Of a stretch of DNA of 59,116 bases, positions 26,053 through 34,716 are shown piece by piece. The notes under the pieces are model-generated. The model made no database searches. It was not told where the DNA came from and saw only the letters and a list, made by a program, of their open reading frames with translations. The position numbers were made by a program, and so were the translations under genes. Numbering within the stretch: position 1 is the first letter of the stretch; every line of letters begins with the position of its first letter. The stretch lies in the NCBI GenBank assembly GCA_016781735.1, contig JADDPT010000058.1, forward strand, positions 1-59,116. The letters are read 5' to 3'. This stretch comes from Rubrobacter sp. Its GTDB lineage: Bacteria > Chloroflexota > Chloroflexia > Thermobaculales > Thermobaculaceae.

Positions 26053-28461
26053 CTAGTCTTTCCTCCCGTCCACTTCGACCCGGAACCATGTTGACTCGGC
26101 CGTTCCGTCCTTGTTCGTGACTCGCAGTTTTACCGTACCGTCCTTCGCCACGTACCGTGCAGCGTCGCCGATGGTACCCGTCGGGGGATATGCATCCTGC
26201 TCCATCCGCACCGCCTCATACTCGCTTTTGTCTGGGTTCCAGATATCGATCCTCTCCACTGTGGAGCCGGTCTCGGGGATGTGTATGACTGAGCTGGGAG
26301 GACCGTCCGGAGGCTGGGCTCCCCCGTCGGAGACCGGCGTTGCCGGTCCAGCCTCCACTGGGGGCATCATCCCCGGCTCGGCGACCCCGCCGACAAACGG
26401 CTGGATGGTCACGGACAGGCTTTCGGGTACAAGGCCCTGCGGCACGGTGTACTCAATCTCCATCACCCCGTCGCTGTCGCGCAGCGGCGAACCCCTCGGC
26501 TCTAGGTTTGTCCGTATCTGCCCGCTCTTGAGCTCGTACGGGCTGTGCAGGATGATGAGACGCTCACCGGAACTCTGGGCGCGAGCGTTGAGGACGCGAA
26601 TCTCCTCAGCTGCACGCTTCTGCCAGCCCATCACTAGCGCCTCGTTCGGGGCGACTACGTTCAGCGGCGCGCCCGTGGTGGGGTCGTGTCCGCTCGTTAC
26701 TGACTGCAGCAGCTGCATTCGGGCCTGCGAGCCCTCCGGACCACCGTCCATGGGGCCTGCCATAACTTCAGCGAAGATATCTGCGCTCGTGCCGCTCAAC
26801 TTCCGAGTCTCACCAGGGCCGAGTGTGCCCACATCGGACCACATGCCCGACATATAGACATACACGTCCTCCACTGGAGCATCAGAACGGTTCGTCACCT
26901 CACCATCAACCGAGCGTCCGTCCCCGGTCAGACGCGCTTCCAGCACAGGTCGTTGTCCCTCGGATACGTGCGTTCCCGTCCATGTGCGGAACGAGTATAT
27001 GTCTACACTGAGGTCCCGGATAACCGTCTGATTGCCGCTCGCCTCTACCCTGTACTCGACGTCCGTCTGAGCAGGGGCGGTCGGGTCGCCGAAGTCCGCG
27101 TTGGGTCCTCCCGAAATGGTGTATTCGGCCGGCATACCGACGTCATAGCTGCGTCTGTTGGGGCTGAAGATGCCTGCGTAAGTCGTAACTCGCTCCGTCT
27201 CCGTGTCCGCGTATGTATCGACCACCTCGAGCGTGCGGAGCACCGTTCCGGTACTGCGAATCAGAAAGCTCGAGCTGTAGGCCAGCACGGAGAAGAAGAT
27301 TGTGAGGGCGGGGAGCAGTATCCACGCAAGCTCCTTCCGGTCGCGCCGGCGGAGGAAGAAGTAGAGCCCTGGCCCCAGTATGAGCGAGTACAGCAATAGG
27401 AACCCGGCTACGAGCGCCGTGGGAGGCAGCTGCAGGCCTGCCACTGACTGTAGCAAGGTGTTGACGGACCATCCCTCCAGCCTGCCGCCAAGCGCTGGCG
27501 GCGGAGCGGTCGCGGTTAGCTTGCGGATCAGCGGGGCAGTCCCTTCCCAGTCTCTGAAGGGAGGAGTTGAAGGGCTCCATGCCAGCCATGCCACTGATCC
27601 TACACCGAGCCGCCGCGTTACAACGAGTGGCTCGTCGGCCGTGCCCGCCAGCACGTCCGCGCCGCTCACTGGTCTTCCGTTCGCCAGTCCGCCGCCCGAG
27701 GCGGGCGCCGCATTGACCTTGGCGAGGTCCGCGAGCTCCGAGAGCTCACGCGCGTTCCGGCTACCTCCTACAGAGACGGGGACCAGGTCGCCGAGCCCCG
27801 CTGCCGCCTGTGCTCCGTTGGCGCCGCCCGCGATGATCAGCGTGCCTCCGAGCCGCACCCAGTCACGGAGAGCTTCGCGCTGTGCTTCGGAAAGGGTCCC
27901 GGTGTCGAAGTTGTCCACGATGAGCGCGGAGAGCGCCCTCAGCGCGTCGGCCCTGTCAGGCAGCTCGGCGGCAGTGAGGTTCGCGACCGCGTCGTTCTCG
28001 CCTGCTAACGGCGGCAACGAAGGCTCAGTGGAGAGGACACCGTACAGCTTCGCTTCCAGATCAACTACGTCAACAGGCTTAAGCGTAATCTGGCGCTCAG
28101 CGACGATCCTGTCGCCACTGCGCACGGTAACCTTCGCGGCACCCGTGAAGCCCTGGTAGACCGGATACATAGTTACAATCTTGGAGCTGTTCTGGGGCAG
28201 CTCGACGTCCACGAAGTGAATGACCTGCTGGCCGCGGTTGAGCTGCCCTACGACCTCGACACGGGCTGTAAAGCCCGCCGAGCGGTTGGTCAACGTCACG
28301 CGGACAGGCGTGGGAATTGACGCTCCCGGACTGTATCGGGCGTGGTAGCCGTCGAACCCAGCCGAGACCTCCAGCGCGACGCCGCCTTGAGCCCTCGCGG
28401 CGACCGGCAGCGAGAGCATCACGAGGAGAGTGGCGAGAACGGGAAGGAGCTTCAAAGGCAC
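26053..28461 (-). CDS. large secreted/membrane-anchored protein with internal TM helices
   Basis: 802 residues from GTG 28461 (SD AAGGAAAGGA). A signal peptide (LKLLPVLATLLVMLSLPVAARA) leads into a beta-sandwich-like ectodomain (VRVTLTNRSAGFTARVEVVG), then a GATase/DUF4350-like region (DWVRLGGTLIIAGGANG). Two TM helices near residues 350-410 (LLLYSLILGPGLYFFLRRRD and a following LLPALTIFFSVLAYSS) are followed by more beta-rich sequence. First gene of the long MoxR/VWA/ABC operon. I do not recognise a named family. Its topology resembles the GldG-like or DUF4350 partners of such ABC systems; that is inference. Confidence 0.78.
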   Translation of the reverse strand: MPLKLLPVLATLLVMLSLPVAARAQGGVALEVSAGFDGYHARYSPGASIPTPVRVTLTNRSAGFTARVEVVGQLNRGQQVIHFVDVELPQNSSKIVTMYPVYQGFTGAAKVTVRSGDRIVAERQITLKPVDVVDLEAKLYGVLSTEPSLPPLAGENDAVANLTAAELPDRADALRALSALIVDNFDTGTLSEAQREALRDWVRLGGTLIIAGGANGAQAAAGLGDLVPVSVGGSRNARELSELADLAKVNAAPASGGGLANGRPVSGADVLAGTADEPLVVTRRLGVGSVAWLAWSPSTPPFRDWEGTAPLIRKLTATAPPPALGGRLEGWSVNTLLQSVAGLQLPPTALVAGFLLLYSLILGPGLYFFLRRRDRKELAWILLPALTIFFSVLAYSSSFLIRSTGTVLRTLEVVDTYADTETERVTTYAGIFSPNRRSYDVGMPAEYTISGGPNADFGDPTAPAQTDVEYRVEASGNQTVIRDLSVDIYSFRTWTGTHVSEGQRPVLEARLTGDGRSVDGEVTNRSDAPVEDVYVYMSGMWSDVGTLGPGETRKLSGTSADIFAEVMAGPMDGGPEGSQARMQLLQSVTSGHDPTTGAPLNVVAPNEALVMGWQKRAAEEIRVLNARAQSSGERLIILHSPYELKSGQIRTNLEPRGSPLRDSDGVMEIEYTVPQGLVPESLSVTIQPFVGGVAEPGMMPPVEAGPATPVSDGGAQPPDGPPSSVIHIPETGSTVERIDIWNPDKSEYEAVRMEQDAYPPTGTIGDAARYVAKDGTVKLRVTNKDGTAESTWFRVEVDGRKD

Positions 28462-28739
28462 GTCCTTTCCTTGGGAAAACAGAGCCCCGACTTTATAACG
28501 CGCGGGGCGGTGGGAAGGTTCCGCTGTTCGTTCGTCCTGTACCAGAACCTGCATGCTCACAGATTAGCGGCGGCGGCCTGCGGTAAGACTGCGGTGAGAG
28601 GAGAAAGCTGCCCCGACCTGTTTGCGCGCTCAGTATATCACCACCAAGGAAGACTATCTGGACTGTCTCGCCCCATCGCACCGCTCAGAGCCGAGAAGCG
28701 GACTACAGGGGGCTCTGAGATACCCTCACGGCTTGCGTA

Positions 28740-29042
28740 TCAGAACGGGTAAATCAGGTCGGTGTCTACCTGGACGAGCTCCACGGGAAAGTGGTACCCC
28801 TCGGCAAAGTCGATCACCTTGGAGAGCACCTCCTGCGCGTGGCGCGCATCGCTCGCTGCATACGCGATCAGCAGCTCGGCGCTTTGCCACTTGTCCTGGG
28901 AGCCCGTCTCAGCCACCGTGACGCTGAACCGCTCCCGGAGCCGCGACTGCAGCGAGCGAAGCACCTGCCGCTTGTCCTTGAGCGACTGGCTCTCGGGCAG
29001 TCGGAGCGCGAGCAGGCAGGTGGCGAGTATGGGACTGCTCAT
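28740..29042 (-). CDS. DUF503 (YlxP-like) protein
   Basis: A 100-residue protein. The block LRLPESQSLKDKRQVLRSLQ followed by SRLRERFSVTVAET is the DUF503 signature; the family is short and dimeric, often beside rbfA and truB. Its function is not settled. ATG 29042 follows GAGGAGAGC. It lies 7 bp after etfA on the same strand, an unusual position for this family. Confidence 0.92.
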   Translation of the reverse strand: MSSPILATCLLALRLPESQSLKDKRQVLRSLQSRLRERFSVTVAETGSQDKWQSAELLIAYAASDARHAQEVLSKVIDFAEGYHFPVELVQVDTDLIYPF

Positions 29043-29049
29043 GCTCTCC

Positions 29050-30021
29050 TCACCACTCTTTGCGCCGCCTCACCTCTTCGATGAGCTGCGGGAGTATCTT
29101 ATTGACGTCGCCTATGATCCCAAGGTCCGCGCTGCGGAAGATGGGCGCGTCTGGGTCGCGGTTTATGGCCACAATCACCTTGGCGTTCTTCATCCCGGTC
29201 ATGTGCTGCACCGCCCCGGAGATGCCGCAAGCGATGTACACGCTGGGCTTAACCGTTGTGCCACTCTGTCCAACAAGATCGGCCGCGGGTCTCCAGCCGG
29301 CGTCCACCGCCCCGCGCGACGCTCCGACCGCCCCCCCGAGCAGTTGGGCCAGCTCCTCCACCTTGCGGAAGCTCTCCGCGTCCCCAAGTCCGCGACCGCC
29401 GGAGACCACCACTCCGGCGTCCGACAGCGATGGTCCGCCGCTCTCCTCCTCTGCGGTCTCAACAATTCGGACTGCCTTCGCTTCAGCGCTCAGCGGTGCC
29501 TGAAACTCCTCGACCTCACACCTCGACGGCTTCTCCTCGGCCGAGAATGCCTTGCTGCGAAACAGCACTAGACGGACCCCTGGAAAGGTCAGCTCGCAGG
29601 TAGCTATAGTTCGCTCTCCCCAGGGAGCAGTAACACGATAGTCTTCGCCCGACCGCTCGATCTCCGTCGCGTTGGCAATGATGCCGCAGTCGAGCCGGGC
29701 AGCCAGTCGCGACGCGACATCACGTCCGTGATAGCTCGCGCCGAACATCAATACGTGGGGCCTCCGCTCCCGTATTAGGTAGCAAAGGGCTTCTACGGCC
29801 GGAGTCGTGAGATGCTGGTCGTAGGCAGGGTTGGGGTCGACGAGCGCAGCTGTGGTGCCATGTCTGCCCGCATTTTCCGCTGCCTCTTCCGCCCTCACTC
29901 CAAGCAGGACGACCGTTGCTGAGCCGAGCGTCGCCGCACGAGAGATCAGCTCGCGTGTGCTGGGAGTGAGACGTCCGTCACGCGCTTCTCCGTAGACCCA
30001 CACCGCGTGCTCAGCCACCAT
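29050..30021 (-). CDS. etfA: electron transfer flavoprotein, alpha subunit
   Basis: 323 residues, normal length. The C-terminal FAD domain is complete: VVSGGRGLGDAESFRKVEEL, GASRGAVDAGWRPAADLVGQ with the usual SR pair, then KPSVYIACGISGAVQH and AINRDPDAPIFRSADLGIIGD. The N-terminal alpha/beta domain pairs with EtfB. The protein accepts electrons from acyl-CoA dehydrogenases (one lies at 49-1278). It follows etfB by 48 bp and precedes the DUF503 gene by 7 bp. Confidence 0.96.
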   Translation of the reverse strand: MVAEHAVWVYGEARDGRLTPSTRELISRAATLGSATVVLLGVRAEEAAENAGRHGTTAALVDPNPAYDQHLTTPAVEALCYLIRERRPHVLMFGASYHGRDVASRLAARLDCGIIANATEIERSGEDYRVTAPWGERTIATCELTFPGVRLVLFRSKAFSAEEKPSRCEVEEFQAPLSAEAKAVRIVETAEEESGGPSLSDAGVVVSGGRGLGDAESFRKVEELAQLLGGAVGASRGAVDAGWRPAADLVGQSGTTVKPSVYIACGISGAVQHMTGMKNAKVIVAINRDPDAPIFRSADLGIIGDVNKILPQLIEEVRRRKEW

Positions 30022-30069
30022 TCACGCTCCCACCGGCCCAACATCCGCAAGGTGGTGTAGACAACTTCA

Positions 30070-30855
30070 CTACACAGCCCCGGTCTTCTGGAGCAGGTCG
30101 GCAATCCTTGCCGCGCCTGTGCCGTCGTCCGGTACGATGATTCCCGCGGCTCGTTGCTCCACATCGGTCAGCTCCAGCACGCGTTCTCGTGCGCCGCTCT
30201 CACCCACTGTGGCGGGGTCGAGTCCAAGCTCTTCAAGGTTGAGAACTTCCAGCGGCTTGCGCTTCGCCGACATCACACCCTTCAACCCCGGCAGGCGCGC
30301 GCGATCGGAGCCGGTCCATATGCTTACGACTGCGGGAAGGGACGACTCGATCACCTGGTACCCTCGCTCGATCACCCGGTTGGCGGTGATCCTGCCGTCC
30401 TGTACCTCGACGTGGCGCACGAACGAGAGCAGGGGAAGACCAAGCAACTCGGCGAGCATCCCGGGCACCATACCCGTGTACCCGTCCGAGCTCTCGGAGG
30501 CACAGTACACGATGTCGTACGGCCCCCGACTTATTGCCGCGGCCAGCACCTTGGCCGTGGACAGCGCATCCGAGCCGGCGATCTGGGAATCGGAAACAAG
30601 CACCCCTTCGTGCGCTCCCATCGCGAGCGCTCGCCTGATGGCCTCCGTCGCTTTCTCGGGTCCCATCGACACAACCGTGATCGTGCTATCCGGGGTCGCC
30701 TCCGAGAGGCGGAGTGCCTGCTCGAGCGACACCTCGTCTCCGGGATCGAGGGCGAGCGGGACGCCCTCGCGAACGAGTCGCTTTGTATCCTTGTCTATGT
30801 CGTAGATAACGGCGCTCGGGTCAGGCACCTGCTTGACGCAAACAACTATTCGCAC
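30070..30855 (-). CDS. etfB: electron transfer flavoprotein, beta subunit
   Basis: 261 residues, starting IVVCVKQVPDPSAV as in EtfB proteins. DPGDEVSLEQALRLSE, then VVSMGPEKATEAIRRALAMG and the AMP/FAD-region segment ASESSDGYTGMVPGMLAELLG are typical. The family signature near VESSLPAVVSIWTGSD is close to the standard LP-x-V form. It is first in the etfB-etfA-DUF503 operon. The nature of the partner quinone reductase is not in the window. Confidence 0.95.
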   Translation of the reverse strand: MRIVVCVKQVPDPSAVIYDIDKDTKRLVREGVPLALDPGDEVSLEQALRLSEATPDSTITVVSMGPEKATEAIRRALAMGAHEGVLVSDSQIAGSDALSTAKVLAAAISRGPYDIVYCASESSDGYTGMVPGMLAELLGLPLLSFVRHVEVQDGRITANRVIERGYQVIESSLPAVVSIWTGSDRARLPGLKGVMSAKRKPLEVLNLEELGLDPATVGESGARERVLELTDVEQRAAGIIVPDDGTGAARIADLLQKTGAV

Positions 30856-30937
30856 TGGGCGCTCAGACCTTCACTGGACCGAGATCTGATATCGGACCCT
30901 GCCGTCTGCGGGAAGTATGGCATCCAATTCATCGCTT

Positions 30938-31750
30938 TCAGAGATAACTCGCCCATCCGACGCAGTGATCACGGCTGACCTCGTGGATCGAGATGCCATG
31001 CTCGGCACGGTAAGCGCTTAGGTAGACGCCGTCGCCCATGTAGACACCAACATGGTCTATTTCGAGGTGGTCCAGGCGCTGGAAGAAGACGAGGTCACCT
31101 TTCTCAGCATCGTCTACACTGCCCCTCAACTTGCGAGGCGCCATATCGAACTGGTCGTGAGCGTCGCGTGGCAAGACGCGCCCGATGCGGCCGTACAGCC
31201 GGTGGGTAAGTCCCGAGCAGTCGGTGCCGGTACGCGAGCTCGTTCCTCCCCACACGTACGGCTGCTGACTCCAGATGTCGAGACCGGACAGCAGTGCGTC
31301 GCGGCCAGCAGGAGCCAGCGGCCAGACGGCTACGTGGTGGGCGGAGACGTAGCCTCTCTCACCGCGCGGCAAAGCGACCGGGACCGGACCCGAGTCATAG
31401 GAGTCATAGGTGGACCCGAGCAGCGAGCCGAGGGCTAGCCGAGCACAGACGTTTCCATGCTCGTCGACCACCGACGCCGAACCAGCTATGACCCGCCAGC
31501 GGGGCAAGGCGCGTGACTCAACGAGTGCATGGAGCTTGATCCATCCCGGGTATCCGGTCTCGTGTTGCGAGGTTGGCTGTAGTGGCAGGAGGACATTCGC
31601 CCATTCGCGCTGTACTGAAAGGACCTGCACCGGCTCGCCCATCAGCGCCTCTGTGCCCCAGACGGCGTCCTCGGCAGGTGCTTCAAACACCGGTGCGGAC
31701 TCTACGGCGACTCTGTGAGAAGACTCCTCGAACAGCGCGGTCAGCATCAC
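30938..31750 (-). CDS. NlpC/P60 (C40) peptidase with SH3-like domains
   Basis: 270 residues. The catalytic domain is C-terminal: the nucleophile in GTDCSGLTHRLYGRIG, the His in HLEIDHVGVYMGDGVYLSAY, and the preceding QPYVWGGTSSR. The N-terminal half has two SH3b-like segments (VWGTEALMGEPVQVLSVQRE, then a second with EHGNVCARLALGS). This layout matches dipeptidyl-peptidase VI-like cell-wall hydrolases that cut gamma-D-Glu links. I see no signal peptide, so it may act on recycled muropeptides in the cytoplasm or use another export route. Confidence 0.88.
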   Translation of the reverse strand: MMLTALFEESSHRVAVESAPVFEAPAEDAVWGTEALMGEPVQVLSVQREWANVLLPLQPTSQHETGYPGWIKLHALVESRALPRWRVIAGSASVVDEHGNVCARLALGSLLGSTYDSYDSGPVPVALPRGERGYVSAHHVAVWPLAPAGRDALLSGLDIWSQQPYVWGGTSSRTGTDCSGLTHRLYGRIGRVLPRDAHDQFDMAPRKLRGSVDDAEKGDLVFFQRLDHLEIDHVGVYMGDGVYLSAYRAEHGISIHEVSRDHCVGWASYL

Positions 31751-31797
31751 GAGCCGGATTATAGCAGGAGCGCCGGTCGGTGGTGCAAGACAGCAGA

Positions 31798-31821
31798 AAG
31801 GGCGGGTGTGAACCCGCCCTT
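31798..31821 (-). terminator. intrinsic terminator hairpin
   Basis: A perfect 10-bp stem (31798-31807 with 31812-31821) closes a four-base loop. It lies 25 bp after the stop of the small gene at 31846-32124 on the minus strand and before the NlpC/P60 gene. The minus-strand tail is TCTGCTGTCTT, only moderately T-rich. Confidence 0.65.
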
Positions 31822-31845
31822 CTCGACCAGTTTTCCCTTTACGGC

Positions 31846-32124
31846 TCAGGGTCTCCGGTACTCTTCCGCGAATATCTTGCGTGCTTCATCGCCGACACCT
31901 GCGGAGTCGCAGTCAAGTAGCGTGGAGAAGATCGCGCGCCTGAGCCCCTTCAGGTGCTCCTCGTCCACGTCTACAGCCCCTGCCACCTGGCGGTCCAGGG
32001 TAGACAGCCTGTGGAGCCGGTCAAGGAAGAAGAGCTGCCACCGGTCGTACGTCCTTACCGGACCCTTTGCTTGTCGCTCACTCTTTGGCGCCTGACGTCG
32101 CTGCTCAATCTCGCTGTGATTCAT
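31846..32124 (-). CDS. hypothetical protein, 92 residues
   Basis: I do not recognise this protein. It is predicted to be mainly helical and soluble: a polar N-terminus (EIEQRRQAPKSERQAKG), then WQLFFLDRLHRLSTLDRQVA and EEHLKGLRRAIFSTLLDCDS. ATG 32124 has AGGGA upstream. A promoter (TTGCGA-N16-TATACT, 32188-32215) lies before it and a hairpin terminator after, so it appears to be a monocistronic gene. No Cys pair or known motif is visible. Confidence 0.7.
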   Translation of the reverse strand: MNHSEIEQRRQAPKSERQAKGPVRTYDRWQLFFLDRLHRLSTLDRQVAGAVDVDEEHLKGLRRAIFSTLLDCDSAGVGDEARKIFAEEYRRP

Positions 32125-32187
32125 AGCTGTTCCCTACTCTCTGTAACGTCAGAGGAAGTGCCGACTGGCACTCAGCCTCACACCTAA

Positions 32188-32215
32188 AGTATAGCGCCTC
32201 CATCCTATATCGCAA
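32188..32215 (-). promoter_or_regulatory. sigma70-type promoter of the 92-residue gene
   Basis: On the minus strand TTGCGA (32215-32210) and TATACT (32193-32188) are spaced by 16 bp. Transcription would begin near 32181, about 57 bases before the ATG at 32124. Confidence 0.55.
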
Positions 32216-32337
32216 ACTTCGCGCCAGACTCTGATGGACAGGCGGACAAGCTAGACATCGGCGTCTCCGCCCCACTACAATGCTTAGGAAACGAGCCGAT
32301 TCCGCGGCGTTCAGCCGCTTTCCCAGAGAGGTGATCC

Positions 32338-33645
32338 TTGGCGGAGATAAGGCCGCTATTACCCCTGCTATACAGCACCGAGAAGGTAGGAGACCTCTCC
32401 ACCGTAATCACCCCACCGTACGACGTCATCTCCCCTGCGGAGCAGCAGGTGTACCGGGAGCGAAGCCCGTACAGCGCGGTACATATCGAGTTGCCTGTGG
32501 CCGAAGATGGCACCGATCCCTATGAGAGGGCGAGCGGGCTTCTAGCTGAGTGGGAGAGGTCAGGCGCGCTGCGTCCGACCGAGGCGCCTGCCTTATTCAT
32601 ACATCGTCAGACATATGAGCTGGAGGGCCGGCGGCTGGCGAGGACCGCGCTCCTGGCTGGTGTGCGACTGGAGCCCTGGGATGCTCGTGTCGTGCTGCCA
32701 CACGAGCGCACCTTTCGTGGTCCGAAGGAAGACAGGCTGCGACTGCTTCGCGCAACTGCCGTTGCCCCGAGCTCGATCTTCTCCCTCTACGAACAGCCCG
32801 AGCAGGTTCGTTCCCTCGTCACAGAGCTGACGGGGGCGCAGCCCATGGCGACCGCGGATGCCGCGGGCGTCCTCCACGAGCTGTGGGCCGTTTCCGACCT
32901 GCGGCACGTGCAGGCCATCACTGGGGCGATGAGCGATCGTCGGCTGTATATTGCCGACGGCCATCATCGGTACGAGACCGCTCTCGCATACAGGGACGAG
33001 CGGCGTGTCCATGATGGGATGAATCCCGACGCCGCATACAACTATGTGGCAATGAGTTTGGTAGCCTTCGATGATCCAGGGCTGGTGGTCCACCCCACGC
33101 ACCGGCTCGTGGTGGGTGTAGACCCCGCACGGGTCGAGCGCCTGCGCGACACCCTGCGCCATACGTTCTCCTTTGTGGTCCTCGAGAACTACGAGCGGAC
33201 CGAGCAATTCATTAGGGATCTCCTTCAGGTGCAGAGCCCGTATGCCTTTGTGCTGTACGATGGCAGGTCGCTCCTCAGCGTAACAGGTGGGGAGTCGGTG
33301 GAGGGGCAGCTACCGCAGGATCGATCGACGGCATGGCGCAAATTGGACCTTGCGGCCCTGCATGAGCTGATCATTGGTGAGGCGCTGGGCGTGGGAGCGG
33401 AGGCGACGGAGTCGCACGTGCGCTTTACTCGCGACGTCCCGGGCGCTTTCGAGAAGGTCGACGCGGGCCAGGCGCAGCTAGCGTGCTTCGTGCCTCCGAC
33501 GCCTCTGGAGCAGCTACGCGCCGTCGCGGATGCTTCGGACAAGATGCCTCAGAAGAGCACATACTTCTACCCCAAGTTCCCTGCCGGCCTGGTCATCAAC
33601 CGACTTGACGTCGAGCTGCCACAGGTGGGGGGAGTGACCGGGTGA
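32338..33645 (+). CDS. DUF1015 family protein
   Basis: 435 residues; start TTG 32338 with AGAGAGGTGATCC upstream. Family hallmarks: ITPPYDVISPAEQQVY near the start, HRQTYELEGRRLART, and the conserved YIADGHHRYETALAYRDER. DUF1015 proteins are widespread, often beside serine or HPr-kinase-like genes, and some have been linked to serine kinase-like (SerK/ParB-fold) enzymes, but function here is unknown. It heads the histidine operon and overlaps the next small gene as GTGA, so co-expression with his genes is likely. Confidence 0.9.
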   Translation: MAEIRPLLPLLYSTEKVGDLSTVITPPYDVISPAEQQVYRERSPYSAVHIELPVAEDGTDPYERASGLLAEWERSGALRPTEAPALFIHRQTYELEGRRLARTALLAGVRLEPWDARVVLPHERTFRGPKEDRLRLLRATAVAPSSIFSLYEQPEQVRSLVTELTGAQPMATADAAGVLHELWAVSDLRHVQAITGAMSDRRLYIADGHHRYETALAYRDERRVHDGMNPDAAYNYVAMSLVAFDDPGLVVHPTHRLVVGVDPARVERLRDTLRHTFSFVVLENYERTEQFIRDLLQVQSPYAFVLYDGRSLLSVTGGESVEGQLPQDRSTAWRKLDLAALHELIIGEALGVGAEATESHVRFTRDVPGAFEKVDAGQAQLACFVPPTPLEQLRAVADASDKMPQKSTYFYPKFPAGLVINRLDVELPQVGGVTG

Positions 33646-33770
33646 GCAGGCGCCGTTCCAATCCCAACCAGCGCCTCCTCTCCGCTGTGTTCGTGCTGAT
33701 GGCGGTGTTGCTCGTCTGCACGTTGTTGCTCGGCACGTGCCAGCCCGGCGGCACCCCAGCAGGCATCTGA
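33642..33770 (+). CDS. 42-residue single-TM protein
   Basis: Starts at GTG 33642, overlapping the DUF1015 stop as GTGA, and ends one base before the hisG start at 33772. The sequence is an Arg/Asn-rich N-terminus, one TM helix (LLSAVFVLMAVLLVCTLLLG) and a short Cys/Pro/Gly tail (TCQPGGTPAGI). The tight overlaps and the strong hydrophobic pattern support a real gene. No known function; it could be a small membrane regulator. Confidence 0.6.
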   Translation: MSRRRSNPNQRLLSAVFVLMAVLLVCTLLLGTCQPGGTPAGI

Positions 33771-33771
33771 T

Positions 33772-34650
33772 TTGCAGGTTGGCGATGCGCGTCGAATCAA
33801 GCTCGCGGTACAGCGTCAGGGCAGGCTGACGCAGGGTACCTCGTCACTGCTCCGCGCTATTGGCCTCAAGTTCGAGGACTACCAGCAGCGCCTGCTGACT
33901 CCGTGTCGCAACTTCCCGCTCGATATCCTCTTCGGGCGCGACGACGATATTCCGGAGTACGTCGCGGACGGTACGGTGGACCTCGGCGTCGTGGGGCAAA
34001 ACATAATCGCCGAGAAGGACGCGCGGGTACAGGAGCTGGCGAGCCTGGGCTTCGGCTACTGCTCCCTTGTTGTGGCCGTACCGAAAGATTCGGGCGTACA
34101 GCACCCGTCCGAGCTCAACGGTAGGCGCGTCGCCACATCGTACCCGCACTCCTCGCGGACGTACTTCGAGAGCCTGGGAGTCGAGGTGGAGCTGGTGCAG
34201 CTTTCCGGCTCGGTCGAGGTGGCGCCTTCACTCGGCATCGCGAGTGCCATTGTCGACATCACGGCAACGGGCAGCACTCTGGTGCTCAACGATCTCCGCC
34301 AGATAGCGACGGTGCTCGAGTCCCAGGCTGTGCTGGTGGCAAATCCTCAAAGTATGGAGCAGCCGGGCGTGCGTCAGGACGTCGAGCGACTGCTGACACG
34401 CCTGAACAGTACGTTGGCGGCGAGTCGCTATAAGTACATCATGATGAATGCGCCCCGCGCTGCTCTGCCGAAGATCACGAGCATCACGCCGGGTCTCAAG
34501 GCCCCCACGGTGGTACCCCTGGCCGATCCGGAGTGGGTAGCCGTCCACACAGTCATACTCGACGAGGAGTTCTGGGAGATCATCGAGAAGCTGCGCGAGG
34601 CGGGCGCGTCGCAGATACTCGTGAATCCCATAGAAAAGCTAGTGTTATAA
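33772..34650 (+). CDS. hisG: ATP phosphoribosyltransferase, long form
   Basis: First step of histidine synthesis: ATP plus PRPP. 292 residues, so it is the long form with a C-terminal ACT-like regulatory domain (TVVPLADPEWVAVHTVI) that gives histidine feedback and needs no HisZ. Motifs: GRDDDIPEYVADGTVDLGVV, and SGSVEVAPSLGIASAIVDI followed by TATGSTL (PRPP site). TTG 33772 is the only start that preserves the N-terminal strand. First his gene; next comes hisD after 66 bp. Confidence 0.95.
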   Translation: MQVGDARRIKLAVQRQGRLTQGTSSLLRAIGLKFEDYQQRLLTPCRNFPLDILFGRDDDIPEYVADGTVDLGVVGQNIIAEKDARVQELASLGFGYCSLVVAVPKDSGVQHPSELNGRRVATSYPHSSRTYFESLGVEVELVQLSGSVEVAPSLGIASAIVDITATGSTLVLNDLRQIATVLESQAVLVANPQSMEQPGVRQDVERLLTRLNSTLAASRYKYIMMNAPRAALPKITSITPGLKAPTVVPLADPEWVAVHTVILDEEFWEIIEKLREAGASQILVNPIEKLVL

Positions 34651-34651
34651 T
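34641..34651 (+). promoter_or_regulatory. possible extended -10 promoter before hisD
   Basis: TGTTATAAT (TG-N-TATAAT) overlaps the hisG stop codon; no good -35 is visible. It might drive extra transcription of hisD onward. Confidence 0.3.
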
Positions 34652-34716
34652 CGTCCCTATGCGCCGGCTGTCCCAATGAGGTACATCCGGCATGCAGGTG
34701 ATCGGGAGATATATTA

